From: Desulfobacteraceae bacterium
Lineage (GTDB): Bacteria > Desulfobacterota > Syntrophobacteria > BM002
Direction: 5' to 3'
Assembly: GCA_002899795.1 (NCBI GenBank)
Contig: PPDG01000071.1
Location: forward strand, 1 to 10,288
DNA: 10,288 nt
In this document: one piece after another, positions 6,421 to 10,288 of the stretch
How the letters are laid out: every line of letters begins with the position of its first letter
How positions within the stretch are numbered: position 1 is the first letter of the stretch
Translations under genes and position numbers: made by a program
The notes under the pieces: generated by a model
The model's input: only the letters and a program-made list of their open reading frames with translations
Told to the model about the DNA's origin: nothing
Database searches by the model: none

Positions 6421-7653
6421 ATGAATATGGCGAAACGGACCAAGAAAAAACGCTCAGCGAAACGCGCAAAACGACCAGCGCGGAAAAGTACTTCCAGAAA
6501 GGATTTTTTGCTCCGTTGGCCAGTCGGAATAGGACTCTTGGTCCTTGTGTGTTTGCTTCTGGGTTTGTGGCTGGTTCAAGACCGTCGATACGAGAAAACC
6601 GCCGTTCCGGCCTATGAAGAAGAGAGGAGCAACCGTTTTGGCGAGCTGGTTGGTGAGGTGGAACTTATCATTTACCAAAGCCTGCGCCAGCTGGGAGTAC
6701 ATGCATCTCAGGTTCAATTCCGCAAGGTGACACATCGAGTCCAGCACAATAGACAGTGGGATTTTACCGAACTCGAGGTCACACTTCCCCAAGAGCAGAG
6801 CTTAGCCAGCGTTCATAAGCTCTTTACCAAGAATATGGGAGCCTTAAGCGGGCAAGTAACCTTAGAGAGCAGTAAAAAGACAGGCTCGGATTTGGAACTG
6901 CTCATTAGGGTCGAAGGGAGCCTAACCCACCGTTTGGCCCTTTTCCAAGGACCCAAGCAAGCCTCGCAAAAGGCACAACCGACAGCAGTCCCTAAGGTGG
7001 CCATTGTTATCGATGATTTGGGCTACGACGGCAAACTAGCAAGAAAATTCCTCAAGATTGAAGGGCCATTGTCGTTTTCTGTCCTTCCACATGGCACGTT
7101 CAGTAAAAGTATCGCCCGGAGAATTCATGATGCTGGCCAGGAACTCTTGCTTCACCTTCCCATGGAGCCAACAGGCTACCCGGAAGTGAATCCGGGAGTT
7201 GGGGCTCTTTTGGTGGAGATGACAGATGTTGAGATTGTGCAGACCCTCAGGAAGAACCTGGATGCTTTCCCGTATGTCAAAGGAGTCAATAACCATATGG
7301 GCTCCAAGTTCTGCCAAGATGAAAGTAAATTGAGACCTGTTATGCTGGAACTCAATACTCGCGGTCTCTTTTTTTTGGACAGCAGAACCACCAGCAAGAC
7401 AAAAGCATATACAGTGGCGCAAGAACTTCATGTCCCATCCGCTGAGCGAAATGTTTTCTTGGACAACATTCAAAATCCCCGGGCCATCCGCGCTCAGTTG
7501 AACCGACTCACTGAGTTGGCACGTCTCAGAGGCGGAGCCATTGGCATAGCCCATCCCCATGAGGTTACCCTTGAGGTACTCAGACAAGAGATTCCCAAAC
7601 TGTCTCGGAAGGGAGTTGAGCTGGTACCAGTATCCCAGCTAGTACATAATTGA
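6421..7653 (+). CDS. Divergent polysaccharide deacetylase family protein, membrane-anchored
   Basis: Member of the divergent polysaccharide deacetylase family (DUF610/YibQ-like, PF04748), related to NodB-type carbohydrate esterases; the substrate is not established. From the ATG at 6421 the protein has 410 residues: a strongly basic N-terminus (4-27), one membrane anchor (about 33-52), a periplasmic linker domain (about 65-175) and the deacetylase-like domain (about 190-408). Visible motifs are VAIVIDDLGYD with Asp198-Asp199, HLPMEP with His245, VNNHMGS with Asn291-His292, FFLDSRT with Asp320, and AIGIAHPH with His378 and His380, so the metal-binding pattern of the family looks intact. The start is uncertain: ATG 6421, ATG 6427 (giving MAKRTKKK) and TTG 6415 are all in frame, an in-frame TGA at 6406 excludes anything longer, and none has a clear ribosome binding site. 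Its frequent partnership with envC and S41 proteases points to envelope maintenance. Confidence 0.93.
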   Translation: MNMAKRTKKKRSAKRAKRPARKSTSRKDFLLRWPVGIGLLVLVCLLLGLWLVQDRRYEKTAVPAYEEERSNRFGELVGEVELIIYQSLRQLGVHASQVQFRKVTHRVQHNRQWDFTELEVTLPQEQSLASVHKLFTKNMGALSGQVTLESSKKTGSDLELLIRVEGSLTHRLALFQGPKQASQKAQPTAVPKVAIVIDDLGYDGKLARKFLKIEGPLSFSVLPHGTFSKSIARRIHDAGQELLLHLPMEPTGYPEVNPGVGALLVEMTDVEIVQTLRKNLDAFPYVKGVNNHMGSKFCQDESKLRPVMLELNTRGLFFLDSRTTSKTKAYTVAQELHVPSAERNVFLDNIQNPRAIRAQLNRLTELARLRGGAIGIAHPHEVTLEVLRQEIPKLSRKGVELVPVSQLVHN

Positions 7654-7664
7654 GTCAAAACTCA

Positions 7665-7773
7665 GTTATATGTTATTGGTTATAGGTGCTATGAGAAAGA
7701 TGATCAGAATTATGTTTCTTTACTCATAGAAACATAAGAATAGCGGATGATGTTTTTCCCAATAACGAATAAC
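7665..7773 (+). repeat. 109-bp element with 15-bp imperfect terminal inverted repeats
   Basis: The left arm 7665-7679 is GTTATATGTTATTGG. The reverse complement of the right arm 7759-7773 is GTTATTCGTTATTGG, identical at 13 of 15 positions. Both arms are built from heptads: GTTATAT, GTTATTG and GTTATAG at 7665-7685, and inverted copies CAATAAC, GAATAAC and CTATAAT at 7760-7780. The interior is 79 bases of AT-rich sequence with further hairpins. No target-site duplication is evident and there is no gene inside. A small hairpin TGAGT-CAAA-ACTCA (7651-7664), starting in the stop codon of the previous gene, abuts it. It could be a MITE-like remnant, a looping operator, or a structured leader for the cyclase gene. 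Confidence 0.6.
7689..7737 (+). repeat. Two competing hairpins inside the inverted-repeat element
   Basis: One stem pairs TTATGTTTCT (7710-7719) with AGAAACATAA (7728-7737), 10 bp perfect with an 8-nt loop. The other pairs CTATGAGAAAG (7689-7699) with 7718-7729, 11 bp with a single bulged A at 7722. Both stems use 7718-7719 and 7728-7729, so they exclude one another. No T-tract follows either, so a classical intrinsic terminator is not indicated. Confidence 0.55.
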
Positions 7774-7774
7774 C

Positions 7775-7780
7775 TATAAT
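7775..7780 (+). promoter_or_regulatory. Consensus -10 (TATAAT) ahead of the cyclase gene
   Basis: A perfect TATAAT lies at 7775-7780, about 45 bases before the cyclase start, so transcription would begin near 7787. The matching -35 region (7751-7757, TGTTTTT) is poor, so activation by a bound protein or an alternative upstream element would be expected if this promoter is real. The right heptad array at 7760-7780 covers the spacer and the -10 itself. Confidence 0.4.
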
Positions 7781-7826
7781 TTTAAGTGAAGCGTTTCCTG
7801 AATCGGAGAGTTTGCCCGGTAGCACT

Positions 7827-10070
7827 ATGAAAAGACATAGTTGGACACATGTACTTTTGCTCAGCCTTTTTCTTACGGGCTTGATGGTTTTTTTCTATAT
7901 GGCAGAAAATCCTTTTCTCGACCGGATCGAGCGGAGGTCTCTGGATGTTCGTTTCCTCACCCGGGGGAAGGAAGCCGCCGGTCCTTTTGCAGTGCTGGCA
8001 ACAATTGACGAAAAAAGTCTTGACGAAATTGGCAGGTGGCCGTGGCCACGGGCCAAAATCGCAGAGTTGATTACCCGTCTTTCAGAGGAGGGTGCCAGGG
8101 TAATTGCATTGGATATCGTCTTCTCTGAGCCTGACGAAAACAACAATCTCAAGTTCATCGAGTCCATGCAACAGGAAACTCGCAGCCTCGGCTTGAGAGC
8201 CCCAAAACTTGAAAGATTCCTGGAGGAAGCGCGTGCAGAAGCGGACAACGACAGCATTCTGGCTGCAGCCATTCGGAGATCCAAAGCACCGGTAGTGCTT
8301 GGTTACTTTTTCCATTTTTCCCAAGAGGAGATCGACCACCTGAGCCAGGATGAACTCGACAACAAAAGGAGCAATGCCGGGGCAAGCGCGGTCAAGCTCG
8401 TCCAGTTTCTTAGCCCCCAGGCGAAAAAAGTAGAAGTCTACGAAGCCCTGTTGCCTGAATCCAACATAGATAAATTGGTCCAGGCCAGCCGTATAGCTGG
8501 CTACTATAATATTTTCCTGGATATAGATGGCACGGTTCGCTGGATTCCATTGGTAATACGCTACCAGGACCGTTTCTATCCGGCTCTTTCCCTGGAAGCG
8601 GTGCGTTCTTATGTGGGCGATATTCCCTTACGTGTGCGGGTAGCAGACTATGGAATCGAGTCCATTCAGCTCGGTCCGGTGACAATACCTACCGATGAAA
8701 AGGGACGAATGCTCATCAATTTTCGCGGTGGGCCGCAGACTTTTCCCCACTACTCAGTGGCGGACATCATGGCCGGGCGCACTCCAGCCAATGCCTTCAG
8801 GGATAAGATTGTTTTCATAGGCAGTACTGCAATCGGAGTGTATGATATAAGGGTGACCCCTTTCAGCAATACCTTTCCCGGCCTGGAAGTACATGCCAAC
8901 GTGGCAGATAACATCCTCAGACAGAACTTTCTCTTTCGACCCGGCTGGGCTGCCCTTTTTGATTTAGGAGCAATCCTTTTTATGGGCTTGGTAACTGGGT
9001 TGGTGCTTCCGCGGTTGAGAGCCATCTTCAGTGTTTTGCTCATTGGTGTCCTCTTTTTTGGGTACTTGTTGGCGAGCCAGAAACTGTTTGTTCAAAAGGG
9101 CATATGGCTGAACGCAGTCTATCCGTTGCTGACAATGGTGATTGTCTATACAGCAGTGACCTTGTACCGTTACATCGTGGAAGAGCGAGAGAAGAGAAAG
9201 ATCCGCGGCGCTTTCAGCTTCTACGTGACTCCCTCGGTTGTCAACGAGATGTTGAAGAATCCGGATAAGTTGAAGCTGGGAGGAGACAAAAAGGAACTCT
9301 CTGTTCTTTTTTCGGATATTCGGGGATTTACTACCTTGGCTGAAGAGATGGAGCCCGAGGCACTGGTGAATCTTCTCAACGAATACCTCACGGAAATGAC
9401 CGACATAGTTTTTGAGTTTGATGGGCTGCTGGACAAATATATTGGTGACGCAGTCATGGCCGTGTGGGGTGCACCCTTGGAACAGAAGGATCATCCGGCG
9501 CGGGCCTGCCGTACAGCCCTGAAGATGTTGGATCGTTTAACCAAGATGCAGCAGAAATGGGAAGCAGAAGGGACACCGCTGCTTGATATAGGAATCGGGA
9601 TCAACGCCGGCCCCATGGTGGTGGGGAATATGGGCTCGGAGCGCCGCTTCGACTACACGGTCATGGGGGATTCGGTGAATTTGGCTTCCAGGCTGGAAGG
9701 GATAAACAAGGAATATGGCACCCAGGTGGTGATCAGCGAATTCATCTATGAGCGAGTGAAAGATGACTTTTTCTGTCGGGAACTAGATGCTGTTCGGGTC
9801 AAAGGCAGGGCAAAGCCAGCCAAAATCTACGAACTGGTGGCACTTCGAAGTGAAGAGGACCCCAGAGTTGCGATCATTGAGCCTTTTGCTCAAGGGCTGC
9901 ACCATTATCGTTCACAAGAGTGGGAAAGAGCCGAAGACAAATTTCATGAAGTACTGAATAGAATACCGGATGACTTCGCGGCTCGACTCTATCTACAGCG
10001 CATAGCCGAACTGCGAGAGAAACCGCCGCAACCAGGATGGGATGGGGTTTTCACCATGACCAGGAAGTAG
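7827..10070 (+). CDS. CHASE2-domain class III adenylate cyclase
   Basis: Membrane sensor-cyclase expected to convert ATP to cAMP in response to an extracytoplasmic signal. From the ATG at 7827 the protein has 747 residues: TM1 (about 8-25), an extracytoplasmic CHASE2 domain (about 27-370), a membrane block with two or three helices (about 374-450), a short linker helix, and a class III cyclase domain (about 485-670). Metal-binding aspartates are Asp497 (FSDIRGF) and Asp541 (KYIGDAV). Lys537 and Thr611 occupy the base-selecting positions, as in several bacterial adenylate cyclases, and Asn618 and Arg622 (VNLASR) are the transition-state residues, so the enzyme looks active. A TPR-like helix pair (about 686-730) ends the protein. 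A TTG at 7812 is in frame five codons earlier with GGAGAG at 7805-7810 very close to it; the ATG lacks a clear binding site, so the start is uncertain. The CHASE2 ligand is unknown. Confidence 0.94.
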   Translation: MKRHSWTHVLLLSLFLTGLMVFFYMAENPFLDRIERRSLDVRFLTRGKEAAGPFAVLATIDEKSLDEIGRWPWPRAKIAELITRLSEEGARVIALDIVFSEPDENNNLKFIESMQQETRSLGLRAPKLERFLEEARAEADNDSILAAAIRRSKAPVVLGYFFHFSQEEIDHLSQDELDNKRSNAGASAVKLVQFLSPQAKKVEVYEALLPESNIDKLVQASRIAGYYNIFLDIDGTVRWIPLVIRYQDRFYPALSLEAVRSYVGDIPLRVRVADYGIESIQLGPVTIPTDEKGRMLINFRGGPQTFPHYSVADIMAGRTPANAFRDKIVFIGSTAIGVYDIRVTPFSNTFPGLEVHANVADNILRQNFLFRPGWAALFDLGAILFMGLVTGLVLPRLRAIFSVLLIGVLFFGYLLASQKLFVQKGIWLNAVYPLLTMVIVYTAVTLYRYIVEEREKRKIRGAFSFYVTPSVVNEMLKNPDKLKLGGDKKELSVLFSDIRGFTTLAEEMEPEALVNLLNEYLTEMTDIVFEFDGLLDKYIGDAVMAVWGAPLEQKDHPARACRTALKMLDRLTKMQQKWEAEGTPLLDIGIGINAGPMVVGNMGSERRFDYTVMGDSVNLASRLEGINKEYGTQVVISEFIYERVKDDFFCRELDAVRVKGRAKPAKIYELVALRSEEDPRVAIIEPFAQGLHHYRSQEWERAEDKFHEVLNRIPDDFAARLYLQRIAELREKPPQPGWDGVFTMTRK

Positions 10071-10186
10071 CTCGCCTTGCAGCAAAGCGCTGGCTTCGAC
10101 GCGGTGGTGCATTAGCCTTTCGAACTCAATATCATTGCCGACAGCAGTGCCCGTTTTTACCCACAATCAGGGATAGATGTAGATAA

Positions 10187-10215
10187 TTGACAGCCTCCAG
10201 GTGCGGTGATATAAG
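10187..10215 (+). promoter_or_regulatory. Strong sigma70-type promoter for tRNA-Thr
   Basis: A perfect -35 TTGACA at 10187-10192 is followed after exactly 17 bases by TATAAG at 10210-10215 (five of six), with an extended TG at 10207-10208. Transcription would start near 10221-10223, only a few bases before the mature tRNA 5' end, leaving almost no leader. This is the best promoter match in the window and fits a stable-RNA gene. Confidence 0.85.
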
Positions 10216-10224
10216 CAGACCGGT

Positions 10225-10288
10225 GCCAGCGTAGCTCAGGGGTAGAGCAGGTGATTCGTAATCAGCAGGTCGCGGGTTCGAATCCCAC
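10225..10288 (+). tRNA. tRNA-Thr (anticodon CGT), 3' end cut by the window
   Basis: The 5' acceptor strand GCCAGCG (10225-10231), U8-A9, D arm GCTC/GAGC with loop AGGGGTA, anticodon arm 10250-10266 with loop TTCGTAA (anticodon CGT at 10257-10259), variable loop AGGTC and T arm with TTCGAAT are all in place; only the 3' acceptor strand and CCA end lie outside. The anticodon reads ACG (threonine). Two stem positions do not pair: G-G at 28-42 (10251 and 10265) and C-A at 50-64 (10272 and 10287). A strong promoter stands immediately upstream, which argues that the gene is expressed. Confidence 0.93.

Noticed and set aside
6390..6617. 75-codon plus-strand frame overlapping the deacetylase family gene start
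   Set aside because: It runs in a different frame over the basic N-terminus and membrane anchor of the better supported gene, and lacks a ribosome binding site or domain.
7036..7587. 183-codon minus-strand open frame
   Set aside because: Antisense to the conserved deacetylase domain; no motif or start signal supports it.
7710..7737. Intrinsic terminator after the deacetylase family gene
   Set aside because: The stem is AT-rich and followed by GAATAGCGG rather than a run of T, so a Rho-independent terminator is not supported.
7665..7780. CRISPR array or plasmid iterons
   Set aside because: Heptads are contiguous without unique spacers, occur in only two groups of three, and no cas or replication gene is present.
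8964..9494. 176-codon minus-strand open frame
   Set aside because: Antisense to the membrane and catalytic part of the cyclase; no sign of real coding.

Overview
The window reads as ordinary chromosome from a Gram-negative (two-membrane) bacterium. It carries a TolC-family outer-membrane channel, an FtsEX-EnvC division module, a periplasmic S41 protease, a divergent polysaccharide deacetylase and a CHASE2-type class III adenylate cyclase. The run ftsE-ftsX-envC-S41 protease-divergent polysaccharide deacetylase, with bacterial-type promoters and moderate GC, fits a deltaproteobacterium (Desulfobacterota). That placement is inference from gene content and order; no marker gene for taxonomy is present. 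All seven confident protein genes and the tRNA are on the + strand.

Layout. 1-151 is a GC-rich, hairpin-bearing leader of unknown origin. 152-1510 is a TolC-family outer-membrane protein with a signal peptide. 1511-1690 is intergenic, with a possible extended -10 promoter and two overlapping hairpins just before ftsE. 1691-4519 is a compact ftsE-ftsX-envC unit (4-nt gap, then an ATGA overlap). 4520-4725 holds a nested hairpin and a candidate promoter. 4726-6057 is an S41 carboxyl-terminal protease with an intact Ser/Lys dyad. 6058-6420 is a 363-base gap with no confident gene, containing an in-frame direct repeat and a doubtful 58-codon frame. 6421-7653 is a membrane-anchored divergent polysaccharide deacetylase. 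7654-7826 holds the most unusual DNA of the window: a 109-bp element bounded by 15-bp imperfect inverted repeats built from heptads, with competing internal hairpins and a consensus TATAAT at its right edge. 7827-10070 is the cyclase. A very strong promoter at 10187-10215 drives a tRNA-Thr(CGT) cut by the window end.

How the genes work together. FtsEX is the ATP-driven transmembrane switch that, in characterised bacteria, activates periplasmic EnvC, which in turn activates peptidoglycan amidases at the septum. The S41 protease and the polysaccharide deacetylase family protein are periplasmic and commonly travel with envC, suggesting a cell-wall remodelling set. The cyclase senses something outside the cytoplasm through CHASE2 and would make cAMP; any link to the division genes is only positional.

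I see no mobile-element gene, CRISPR array, toxin-antitoxin pair or defence system. The protein-coding part is conventional. The possibly undescribed signals are the intergenic structures, above all 7665-7780.
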